DNA from: an uncultured Desulfovibrio sp.
Lineage (GTDB): Bacteria; Desulfobacterota; Desulfovibrionia; Desulfovibrionales; Desulfovibrionaceae
NCBI GenBank assembly: GCA_900541395.1
Contig: UQJT01000037.1
Span: 1 to 22,757, forward strand
Direction: 5' to 3'
DNA: 22,757 bases
The position numbers and the translations under genes are program-made. The notes below the pieces were generated by a model that searched no databases, was not told where the DNA came from, and saw nothing but the letters and a program-made list of their open reading frames with translations. Shown one piece after another: positions 6,838 to 13,961 of this stretch (positions are counted from its first letter, which is position 1; each line of letters opens with the position of its first letter).

Positions 6838-8826
6838 ATGATTCGTTCCTATCCGCATCTTTTTGACCCCCTTCAGGTCGGAAAAATTCGCTTCAGAAAT
6901 CGCATCTGGACCGCCCCCACGGCTCAGGCCATGCATTTCATCACTCCTGAAGGCCACATCCGTCCTGAATCCATCGCACACTTCCGCAATAGGGCTCTCG
7001 GTGGGGCAGCTTGTGTCACCCTCGGCGAGGCCTCCGTGGATCAAGATCGCGGCCGTTCCCACTTCCATAACGTGAACCTTCAGGACATCAACAACCTTCC
7101 GTATCTGACCCAGATGACCGATGCCATCCATCAGGCCGGTGCCATTGCCTCCATTGAAATCGAACATGGCGGCAAATATGCCTTCCCCACGGTCAACGGA
7201 GGCAGAAACCCCATCGCTCCTACCGGCTGCGTACTCCCCAACGGCCAGGTCGTCGACGAAATTACCGAAGAGCAGATGGACGAGGTGGCTGATCACTTTG
7301 CCGAAACCTGCCATTACCTGCAGAACGCGGGCTTCAAGATGTGCCTCATTCACGGGGCACATCAGTGGCTGCTCGGCGAATTCCTTTCCCCTGCGGAAAA
7401 CCACCGCAAGGACAAATGGGGCGGCAGTCTGGAAAACCGCGCCCGTTTCCCCATGATGGTACTGGACAGAATACGCAAGCGTGTGGGCCCCGATTTTCTG
7501 CTGGAATACCGCATTTCCGGCACCGAAGGTCAACCCGGAGGGCTGGAAATCGACGAAGCGTGCGAATTCATCAAGATGATCGAGGACAAAATTGACCTCG
7601 TGCACTTCTCCCGCGGCAACCGCGGCGTGCTGCGTAGTCGTCCGGAAATGTTCCCCTCCGAATTCATGCCGAAATGCCCCAACGAATACATGGGCATCGA
7701 GGCCAAGAAGCACGGCATCAAGATTCCCGTCATCATCGTGGGCAGCATCACCGATCCTGAAGACGCCGAACGCATGATCGCCGAAGGTCACTGTGACGCC
7801 GTAGCCATGGCCCGCACCGTCATTGCCGATCCCGAATGGGGCAACAAGGCCCGTCTCGGCAAGCGTGAGGAAATTCGTCCCTGCATCAAGTGCTTCAACT
7901 GCTTGGACGAAAAGAACGCCCGCGTGTTCGGCGGCAGCATCACCGGATTCACCAGAGATGTAGTCAAGCGCTACGCCTGCTCGGTGAACCCCCGCATCGG
8001 CATTGAAACCGACATCATTCCTCCAGCCACCGAAAAGAAAGTCGTGGCAGTTATCGGTGGCGGCCCCGCCGGTATGCAGGCTGCCATCACCGCCGCCGAA
8101 CGCGGCCACGAAGTACGCCTTTATGAAAAGAGTGATCACCTCGGCGGACAGATTTTCTTTGCCGACTTTGTGTCCTTCAAGTATCCGCTCATGGAATTCA
8201 AGAACTGGCTCATTCATCGTGTGGGTCAGCTCGGCATCAAGGTGTTCCTGAACACGGAAGCAACCCCAGAACTCATCGAAGCCGCCTATCCCGACGTGGT
8301 TATCGCCTGCACGGGTTCCGAGCCTGCGCTGCCCAAGATTCCGGGTATCGACGGCAAGAACGTCATGCTCGCTACGCAGGCCTTTGTGAACCGCGACGCC
8401 GTAGGTCAGAAGGTCGTCATCGTGGGCGCGGGCGATACCGGCTGTGAATGCGCCCTGCACCTTGCGGAAACGGGCCGCAACGTCACCATGGTGGAAATGG
8501 ATGAATATATTGCCCGCCGCACCGGTTACACGCAGCGCATTGTTCTGGTGGAAAAGATAGATACCAACGAGCACGTTTCCTATCTGACCAAAGCCTGCTG
8601 CAAGACCATTACCGACAGCGGCGTGGAAGTGGAAACTCCCGACGGCGTCCGCTTTCTGGAAGCCGACACCGTGGTTATTGCCCTCGGCACCCGTGCACTT
8701 CAGGATCAGGCCGAAGCCTTCCGTAACTGCGCTCCCACCTTCTGGCTTGCCGGCGACTGCGCGGAAGGCCCGAAGAACGTCCGTCACGCCATCCGCAACG
8801 GCTATGACGCCGCCTGCCGTCTGTAA
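6838..8826 (+). CDS. NADH:flavin oxidoreductase / 2-enoate reductase-type flavoprotein
   Basis: This three-cofactor enzyme belongs to the Old Yellow Enzyme / 2,4-dienoyl-CoA reductase / trimethylamine-dehydrogenase group and has 662 residues. An FMN TIM barrel (1-340) carries IHGAHQWLLGEFLSP (H172, H175) and WGGSLENR. A 4Fe-4S site follows, with C349, C352, C355 and C381. A FAD domain begins at VAVIGGGPAG (~403-412) and an NAD(P) domain at VVIVGAGDTG. Such enzymes usually reduce activated C=C bonds with NAD(P)H. The ATG at 6838 is chosen because AGGAG (6827-6831) lies 6 nt before it; an upstream ATG at 6766 overlaps the sigma-54 promoter and cannot be used. The spacing of the last Fe-S cysteine is longer than in well-known members. 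It is the first gene of the sigma-54 operon. Substrate unknown. Confidence 0.92.
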   Translation: MIRSYPHLFDPLQVGKIRFRNRIWTAPTAQAMHFITPEGHIRPESIAHFRNRALGGAACVTLGEASVDQDRGRSHFHNVNLQDINNLPYLTQMTDAIHQAGAIASIEIEHGGKYAFPTVNGGRNPIAPTGCVLPNGQVVDEITEEQMDEVADHFAETCHYLQNAGFKMCLIHGAHQWLLGEFLSPAENHRKDKWGGSLENRARFPMMVLDRIRKRVGPDFLLEYRISGTEGQPGGLEIDEACEFIKMIEDKIDLVHFSRGNRGVLRSRPEMFPSEFMPKCPNEYMGIEAKKHGIKIPVIIVGSITDPEDAERMIAEGHCDAVAMARTVIADPEWGNKARLGKREEIRPCIKCFNCLDEKNARVFGGSITGFTRDVVKRYACSVNPRIGIETDIIPPATEKKVVAVIGGGPAGMQAAITAAERGHEVRLYEKSDHLGGQIFFADFVSFKYPLMEFKNWLIHRVGQLGIKVFLNTEATPELIEAAYPDVVIACTGSEPALPKIPGIDGKNVMLATQAFVNRDAVGQKVVIVGAGDTGCECALHLAETGRNVTMVEMDEYIARRTGYTQRIVLVEKIDTNEHVSYLTKACCKTITDSGVEVETPDGVRFLEADTVVIALGTRALQDQAEAFRNCAPTFWLAGDCAEGPKNVRHAIRNGYDAACRL

Positions 8827-8829
8827 GTC

Positions 8830-9005
8830 ATGGAACGCAGCAGCTGCTGTTCCCCTATGAAACTACGGTGTACCTTGTGGCGTTTTCCATGTGAGTCATG
8901 AAGCTGAACGACTTCACGCTTATTATGGGAATCAAAATGATTCTCAACACCATTTTCCTAGTTACCGTGGGCTTTGCCTACCGGAGTTTTATCGGAATTC
9001 TCTAA
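8830..9005 (+). pseudogene. C-terminal remnant of a second SLC13/DASS-like transporter
   Basis: The gap between the flavoprotein and the nitrilase reads, in one frame, as the last ~57 residues of a transporter related to the intact one at 10887-12266. The remnant has FPYETTVYLVAFS where the intact protein has FPYETAVYLVAFS, then DF..IM.IK...N.IFL.T.G.A, and both end in GIL-stop. By hand count about 32 of 57 positions agree, so it is a diverged paralogue and not a recent copy. A TGA at 8892-8894 interrupts it and nothing upstream survives: homology starts just after the flavoprotein stop codon. The original order was probably flavoprotein, transporter, nitrilase, with most of the transporter later deleted (inference). 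Confidence 0.85.
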
Positions 9006-9027
9006 CGTACCATACATAGGAGGCAGT

Positions 9028-10059
9028 GTGATCTTTCCCACCGTCAAAGTCGCCGCCGTGCAAGCCGCTCCGGTCTTTCTTAATCTGAAGGCGTCTGTGG
9101 ACAAAGCTTGTGAACTCATCGACGAAGCCGGACGCAACGGCGCTCAGCTCATTGATTTTCCCGAAGCCTTTCTCCCCGGCTACCCCTGGTGGATCTGGAT
9201 GGGCGCCCCGTCGTTCGGACACAAGTTTCTCATGAAGCTGCATCAGAATGCGCTTACCTACGGCAGTTCGGAAATGCGTCAGATCAGCGAAGCCGCAAGA
9301 CGCAACAATATTTTCGTGTGCATTTCCGCTACGGAAGCGGACGGCACTACCCTGTATCTCACCCAGTTCTGGTTCGACAACAAGGGCAATCTCATGGGCA
9401 AGCATCGCAAGATGTCGCCTCCAGGATGTGAGAAGATCGTATGGGCCTGCGGCAACGGCAGCACCATGCAGGTGTTCGACACCAAAATCGGCAAGATTGG
9501 TGGCCTGCAGTGCGGCGAGCACCTGAATCCCATGAATATTTCCTGTCTGCTCGGGCAGGGAGAACAGATTCACTGCGCAGGCTGGCCGCCCATGCATACG
9601 CCCCGCGAAGGCCAGATGCCGCTGTTCTCCCCGCTGGACATGTCCCGCACGGCCACGCGCTACGCGGCCATGGGACTCAGGGCCTTCGCGCTGTATGCCA
9701 CGCAGATGATGGCCCAGGACGTCATCGACATGCTCTGCGACGGCACGGGGCATCCTGAATATATCGAGTTTCTGCCCAACGGCGTGGATGGAACGCTCGG
9801 CGGCGGCCATGCTGCTGTGTTCAACGTCGCGGGCGACTGCATCAGCAATTCGCTGCCGCACGATGTGGAAGGCTGCGTTTATGCGGAGTGCAACCTTATG
9901 GAAACATTGGGACGCAGACTTGTCATGGATCCGCTGGACAAGGACGCGAGACCCTTCGCCCTGCGCATGACGCTGGATCGCACGGACTACAAGGCCATGA
10001 ACTTTGAAGGCGTGCAGCCCGACAACTCCGTTTCTTACGAAAGTATTCAGAATTTATAG
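9028..10059 (+). CDS. Nitrilase (carbon-nitrogen hydrolase)
   Basis: This 343-residue enzyme of the nitrilase superfamily, probably branch 1 (true nitrilases), converts R-CN to a carboxylic acid and ammonia through a cysteine thioimidate. The catalytic triad is readable: E46 in DFPEAFLPGYPWW, K128 in GKHRKMSPPG, and C162 in GGLQCGEHLNPM. The following GQGEQIHCAGWPP is typical of true nitrilases and not of amidases or carbamoylases. The GTG at 9028 is preferred because AGGAGG (9018-9023) lies 4 nt before it; an ATG at 8974 would lie inside the transporter remnant. No signal peptide is seen, so it is cytoplasmic. It sits second in the sigma-54 operon and is followed by a terminator. The natural nitrile cannot be deduced. 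Confidence 0.92.
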   Translation: MIFPTVKVAAVQAAPVFLNLKASVDKACELIDEAGRNGAQLIDFPEAFLPGYPWWIWMGAPSFGHKFLMKLHQNALTYGSSEMRQISEAARRNNIFVCISATEADGTTLYLTQFWFDNKGNLMGKHRKMSPPGCEKIVWACGNGSTMQVFDTKIGKIGGLQCGEHLNPMNISCLLGQGEQIHCAGWPPMHTPREGQMPLFSPLDMSRTATRYAAMGLRAFALYATQMMAQDVIDMLCDGTGHPEYIEFLPNGVDGTLGGGHAAVFNVAGDCISNSLPHDVEGCVYAECNLMETLGRRLVMDPLDKDARPFALRMTLDRTDYKAMNFEGVQPDNSVSYESIQNL

Positions 10060-10067
10060 TCAATTAA

Positions 10068-10111
10068 GAGCCGGAGAATGAGAAGCGAAAACTCTTTTCC
10101 GGCTCGTTTTT
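10068..10111 (+). terminator. Terminator after the nitrilase gene
   Basis: An 8-bp perfect stem (GAGCCGGA at 10068-10075, TCCGGCTC at 10098-10105) with a 22-nt loop that can hold a small inner stem is followed by G and five T. It begins 8 nt after the nitrilase stop. It would end, or only attenuate, transcription from the sigma-54 promoter before the next three genes. Confidence 0.75.
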
Positions 10112-10129
10112 ATCCGGGAGATGGCAAAA

Positions 10130-10858
10130 ATGAAAGAGAATCTCCATGAAGTTCTTAAGCAATGGGGGCTGGAAGACAGAACCATTCAGGAAGCGAAGGA
10201 CACCGGCGCGGCCATAGCCACAGGGGTATGGCATCTCGGGCCGGATTACAGTCTGAAGACCGGGGGAAATTTTGAGGGGCTCAGACATCACATTCATATT
10301 TCCCGTGTGCTGGCGGAGCATGGCATTACCGCCTCATGCCCGCTTCCTACGCTGGACGGTCGGGACTTTCTTTCCTGCGGCGACCATTATTTCGTGATTA
10401 CGGAACGAGCCACGGACAACTTCCTCAGCACAAAGCAGACGCCGCAGGGCAAGGAGCCCTTTTACCTCGAACAGTACGCACGCGAGGTACGCAGTTTCGA
10501 CGCTGCGCTGCATGGCGGAAACAAGGACTTTGCCGAGGTCATGGACTGGGCCGACAAAGAGACCGCCCGCACGGCACAGGCTTTCGGCATGATGTGGAAC
10601 GGACTGCCGAACGCCGAAGAGAAACGCTTTGCCTCCCTTTCCACGGAGGCTTCGGACTTTTTTGTCTGCGCTACGAAGGTCTCCACATCTGCCTGCGCGC
10701 TGGCGGATGCTCTCGACGCGTTTTCCCGTCCCCGAGGTCTCATGGCCATGCTCGCAGTGTTCATCGCCTGGACTGCAGGGCAGTCTTCTCTTGCTCCTCT
10801 CATTCGAGGCAATATCAGTTTTGCGGCAGAACTATCGCGAGGACTCTCTTCCTGCTGA
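10130..10858 (+). CDS. APH-fold kinase-like protein lacking the catalytic lobe
   Basis: The first ~130 of 242 residues resemble the N-lobe and hinge of aminoglycoside-phosphotransferase-type small-molecule kinases: ATGVWHLGPDYSLKTGG with the nucleotide-binding lysine in LKT, EGLRHHIHISRVLAEHGI, PLPTLDGRDFL, HYFVITER, then an FDAALHGGN helix. The C-lobe should follow with an HxDxxxxN catalytic loop and an acidic metal-binding motif. Neither occurs here in any forward frame to 10886. The C-terminal ~75 residues match nothing I know. It may be a truncated, decaying gene or a non-catalytic derivative. The ATG at 10130 is chosen because GGGAG lies 9 nt upstream; the ATG at 10121 has none suitably placed. 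It starts after a terminator and ends 28 nt before the transporter. Confidence 0.55.
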   Translation: MKENLHEVLKQWGLEDRTIQEAKDTGAAIATGVWHLGPDYSLKTGGNFEGLRHHIHISRVLAEHGITASCPLPTLDGRDFLSCGDHYFVITERATDNFLSTKQTPQGKEPFYLEQYAREVRSFDAALHGGNKDFAEVMDWADKETARTAQAFGMMWNGLPNAEEKRFASLSTEASDFFVCATKVSTSACALADALDAFSRPRGLMAMLAVFIAWTAGQSSLAPLIRGNISFAAELSRGLSSC

Positions 10859-10886
10859 AGCGTAATATCCACCGCGGAGTATTTCC

Positions 10887-12266
10887 ATGTCTGAATCATC
10901 CGGTCGTGTGACCAATATTAAATGGGCCGTCAACATTCTTCTGCCCCTTTCCTTTCTTCTGCTTCCTGAAACCGAAGCATTCACTTGGAACATCAAAGTA
11001 TTTCTGGCCATCACGCTGTGGGGCGTCATGGGGTACGCCTTGGAACTCACCGACAACCTGGTGGTTTCTCTCATCATGATGTTTCTGTACGGCCTTTCGG
11101 GCATAGCCCCCCTTCAGGCCGTGCTCGGGCCGTGGACGGCCGATCCCGCATGGATGACGCTTGGTGCGCTTATCATCGTGTCCATTGTGCAGAAGACGAC
11201 CATTCTGAAAAGAATGGCCTACTATGCGGCCATCCATACCAACGGCAGCTACATGAAGCTGGTACTGGCCATGGCCACGCTGGCTCTCATCGCTAGAATT
11301 TTTCTTCAAGGAACCATGGCGTGCATTGCCGTCATCGTGGTGTCCTACGGTATATGCGAGGCTCTTCAGCTCGGAAAAAGCAGGGCGTCCGCCGGACTCA
11401 TGGTGGCTACGGTCATTTTTTACATGGACGCCAACTATTTCATCTATTCTCCCGATTTCATCTCTATTCTTTACAGTGCGGCTGCGCCCGTGGAAAAGAT
11501 CATTCCTTCCTATCCCGCGTTTTTCAAGGACAACGCCGTATTTCTTGTGGGCAACTATCTTGTTGCCGCGGCCATCGGTCGTTACTGTCGTCCCGCCTCT
11601 CCACTCAGCGGCAGGGAGAACTTTGAAAAGGAACTGGCCGCCCTCGGCCGTCTCAGTGTGAAGGAATGGAAGATCATCGTCGTTCTTGTCGCCCTGGTGA
11701 TTTTTCTTTTCACACATCAGTACCATCACATCAACATGGTGTACGGCTTCATCTTTGCGCCCATGATCCTCTATATGCCCGGCATGAACGTGGGCACACA
11801 GCAGGATTTGAAGGACGTGCCGTTTTCCGTGCTGTTCTTCATCATCGCCTGCATGGGCATAGGCTCGGCAGGCAACGCCGTGGGCTTCGGACACTTCGTG
11901 TCGGTGAGCATAGTGCCCATGCTGCAGGACGTGAGCCAGACCACGTTTTTGTGTGCCACCTATCTTGCCGGTCTGCTCCTGAACTTCCTCATGACGCCAC
12001 TTGCCGTTCTGGCATCCTTCGGACTTCCCTTCGCCCAGATATGCCGGGATCTGAACTTCAATCTTGAGCCTATGTTCTACATTTTCTATCAGGGCACGGC
12101 TCAGCTGTGGTTCCCGTATGAGACGGCCGTGTATCTCGTGGCCTTTTCGCTCGGGTTCATCCGAGTGAAGGACTTTGCATCCATCATGACCATCAAGTTC
12201 GTCATCAATGTCATTTTCCTGGCTACCGCAGGCATGGCCTGGTGGGCGGCCATGGGCATACTGTAG
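10887..12266 (+). CDS. SLC13/DASS-like anion (carboxylate) transporter
   Basis: This 459-residue polytopic membrane protein has about 11-13 hydrophobic segments spread over its length and no signal peptide. Layout and composition fit the divalent anion:sodium symporter (SLC13) / ion-transporter superfamily: an amphipathic NLVVSLIMMFLYGLSGIAP segment near residue 60, ACMGIGSAGNAVGFG around the second hairpin, and a TAQLWFPYE segment before the last helices. Members move di- or tricarboxylates, sulfate or related organic anions, usually with Na+. I cannot assign the substrate. The gene follows the kinase-like protein by 28 nt and ends inside the ribosome binding site of the dehydrogenase gene. 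A fragment of a related transporter lies at 8830-9005. Confidence 0.82.
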   Translation: MSESSGRVTNIKWAVNILLPLSFLLLPETEAFTWNIKVFLAITLWGVMGYALELTDNLVVSLIMMFLYGLSGIAPLQAVLGPWTADPAWMTLGALIIVSIVQKTTILKRMAYYAAIHTNGSYMKLVLAMATLALIARIFLQGTMACIAVIVVSYGICEALQLGKSRASAGLMVATVIFYMDANYFIYSPDFISILYSAAAPVEKIIPSYPAFFKDNAVFLVGNYLVAAAIGRYCRPASPLSGRENFEKELAALGRLSVKEWKIIVVLVALVIFLFTHQYHHINMVYGFIFAPMILYMPGMNVGTQQDLKDVPFSVLFFIIACMGIGSAGNAVGFGHFVSVSIVPMLQDVSQTTFLCATYLAGLLLNFLMTPLAVLASFGLPFAQICRDLNFNLEPMFYIFYQGTAQLWFPYETAVYLVAFSLGFIRVKDFASIMTIKFVINVIFLATAGMAWWAAMGIL

Positions 12267-12274
12267 GAGGCGTT

Positions 12275-13141
12275 ATGGCCGTCGTGGCGTTTTTCGGACT
12301 GGGCAGCATGGGACTGCCCATGGCCATCAATCTTCTGAAGGCTGGTCATGAAGTGCGCGTCATGGTGCATAAAAACACATCGGGACCGGAAGAGGCAGTA
12401 CGGCACGGGGCCATACTCTCTTCTTCCATGCAAGACATGGTTGCCGGGGCTGATATGATAGTCAGCGTAGTGCCCGATGATGCTGCCGTTCTCGATATCT
12501 ATGAAAATGAGAAATTCAAGCGCTCTGTCGGCCGCGGTTGTCTCGTGCTGGAAATGAGTTCCTGTACGCCGGATGCTGTTCGCCGGGTTGAGGCTCTGTG
12601 CCGTCCTCTGGGCGTTCATGTGCTGGATGCTCCTATTACCGGAGCCAAGCCGAAGGCCATAGCTGGAACACTGGTGGTGCTCGGTGCCGGAGATCCGAAG
12701 GATTTTGTTGCTGCAGAACCCGTACTTTCGGCCATTTCGGAAAAGGTGTTTCAACTCGGTACCATCGGCACTGGTAAAATCATTAAGGCCATGACCAACC
12801 TGCTGGGAGCCGTGAATCTAGCTGCCGTAGGGGAATTCTATCGTTTCGCTTCTGCTCTGGGGCTGGACATGCAGACTCTGGCGGAAGTGACGAAAGAGAG
12901 CGCCGGAGGTTCTACGCAATTTTCCCGCAATTTTGAACGAATGGTAAAGGGCGACTATTCCCCCGTATTCACCTTGGCACTCATGCTCAAGGATATGGAA
13001 ATAGCCATGAAATGCGCTTCGGAATACCCTGGACTGCATATGCCGCTTGCAGAGTGTGCTACGGAAATGTTCCGCAGTGCCACAAAATATGTCAATGATG
13101 ACTGTAGTGGAATTGCCCGCATATATTCTATGGATGTATAG
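12275..13141 (+). CDS. 3-hydroxyisobutyrate dehydrogenase-like beta-hydroxyacid dehydrogenase
   Basis: This 288-residue NAD(P)-dependent oxidoreductase belongs to the family of 3-hydroxyisobutyrate, tartronate-semialdehyde and 3-sulfolactaldehyde reductases. The Rossmann motif VAFFGLGSMGLPMA lies at residues 4-17, the substrate segment DAPITGAKPKA at 118-128, and the catalytic K171 with N175 in GTGKIIKAMTN. An all-helical C-domain follows. DAPITGA replaces the more common DAPVSGG, so the substrate may differ. AGGAGG (12265-12270), overlapping the transporter stop, lies 4 nt before the ATG at 12275, which excludes the in-frame ATG at 12242. It is the last gene of the module and probably interconverts a beta-hydroxyacid and its semialdehyde (family knowledge; substrate unknown). 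Confidence 0.9.
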   Translation: MAVVAFFGLGSMGLPMAINLLKAGHEVRVMVHKNTSGPEEAVRHGAILSSSMQDMVAGADMIVSVVPDDAAVLDIYENEKFKRSVGRGCLVLEMSSCTPDAVRRVEALCRPLGVHVLDAPITGAKPKAIAGTLVVLGAGDPKDFVAAEPVLSAISEKVFQLGTIGTGKIIKAMTNLLGAVNLAAVGEFYRFASALGLDMQTLAEVTKESAGGSTQFSRNFERMVKGDYSPVFTLALMLKDMEIAMKCASEYPGLHMPLAECATEMFRSATKYVNDDCSGIARIYSMDV

Positions 13142-13175
13142 CTACGCATACATGTCCTTAATTTGACACATGCGG

Positions 13176-13238
13176 AATCAGAAAAGACATCCTGTCGTTT
13201 TGCTTTAAGCTATTCTAGACATGATGTCTTTTCTGATT
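13176..13238 (+). terminator. Long hairpin at the end of the catabolic module
   Basis: Perfect 16-bp arms, AATCAGAAAAGACATC (13176-13191) and its complement (13223-13238), enclose a 31-nt loop. It lies 35 nt after the last stop codon. There is no strong T run after the stem, though the descending arm contains TTTT and the next bases are TT. It is probably the operon terminator or a 3'-end protecting structure. Confidence 0.55.
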
Positions 13239-13558
13239 TTCTATCAAACATAGAAAATTAATATTATTTTATATCTCATTTTCTAATAATATCAAATAAA
13301 ATTATCACCAATTATCATATCATTTTTCATTAGTAAGGAACTCTTTTTGGTAATTTATTATATAACTATGTTAACCCGTATCCGGAGTTTACATTACAGT
13401 AAACGCCATTTTTTATTCTGCAAAAGAAAAACAACAAAAACTTCGGACGTAGTCCGACATACTCATACCACACAACCAAAACTCAAAGCTGAGGAGGTCG
13501 AGTCTCTCCAGGTACATTTCCGCAATGACGACGACAAAGCGGCAGGACAGTTGCACGT
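13239..13558. repeat. AT-rich gene-free stretch with small perfect hairpins
   Basis: I see no protein I recognise here. A possible 102-residue frame beginning at 13347 resembles nothing known, and its end runs through the structured element downstream. Two perfect inverted repeats occur: GTTTAC-N6-GTAAAC (13387-13404) and TCGGAC-GTA-GTCCGA (13443-13457). Both look like protein-binding sites or small hairpins of a mobile element's right end. Confidence 0.4.
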
Positions 13559-13670
13559 CATTGTCTCCCTGATTTTATTTTTCGGGGTTCGAAGGGACGT
13601 ACCCCTCGCCAGCCGTGAGGCTATACGCGCAGCGTATAGGCGAAACGTAGGCTGACCCTCGGAGACAATG
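13559..13670. other. Structured multi-hairpin element, possible ncRNA or mobilization site
   Basis: A perfect 10-bp closing stem (CATTGTCTCC at 13559-13568, GGAGACAATG at 13661-13670) encloses about 92 nt. Inside are CTATACGC-GCA-GCGTATAG (13621-13639) and AGCC-GTGA-GGCT (13611-13622), which overlap and would compete, plus a GGGGT/ACCCC pair. This nesting is far more ordered than the flanks and has no coding explanation. It could be a structured RNA, a transfer or replication origin, or a regulatory cruciform. No reverse transcriptase is nearby, which argues against a retron. Confidence 0.45.
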
Positions 13671-13940
13671 CCGGACAAATAAACAGACATCCGTGCGAAA
13701 ACGGAGATGCATGATACGGACATCGGGAATATGGCGGGGGCGTATCAGACGTGGAGCGGCGTTGTATCCGGCGTGTTGCCGGCGGGTATGACGGCAGCAT
13801 CCAGTAGGCATCCGGCTTACAGGAAGATGGTACGTGAGGAACACATGAACTCTATGCGGAAGCCGTGCAGTCAGTATCTGACACAAGGCAAGGTCAGCAT
13901 GGTGCGCATGACGGCGCGAGCATCTGAATTAAGATAACTC
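13671..13940. other. Right edge of the island; possible small gene at 13707-13937
   Basis: A 76-codon plus-strand frame (13707-13937) contains GAYQTWSGVVSGVLPAGMTA followed by SSRHPAYRKMVREE, which looks protein-like at its start. It lacks a well-placed ribosome binding site, becomes unconvincing after residue 50, and I do not recognise it. It may be a fragment of a mobile-element gene. Core composition returns at about 13950. Confidence 0.3.
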
Positions 13941-13942
13941 AC

Positions 13943-13957
13943 AAAAAAGCCTAGGCT
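13943..13957 (-). terminator. Weak terminator-like sequence after dnaB
   Basis: On the minus strand the palindrome AGCCTAGGCT is followed by six T, 4 nt after the dnaB stop codon. The stem is very short, so this is either a weak terminator or one trimmed when the island inserted. Confidence 0.35.
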
Positions 13958-13961
13958 ATGA

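Noticed and set aside
6760..8787. A 675-codon open frame on the minus strand opposite the flavoprotein
   Set aside because: It is the antisense shadow of a gene with full motif support. It shows no domain, and its start region covers the sigma-54 promoter.
3593..8894. All in-frame stops in the remnants being TGA, suggesting UGA recoding
   Set aside because: The integrase also has frameshifts. The expected residues differ (basic in the integrase, Gly in the transporter remnant), and intact neighbours use TGA as a normal stop (for example the kinase-like gene at 10858). Point mutation explains it better.
13559..13670. Retron msr-msd RNA
   Set aside because: The closing repeat fits loosely, but no reverse transcriptase or effector gene lies in the window.
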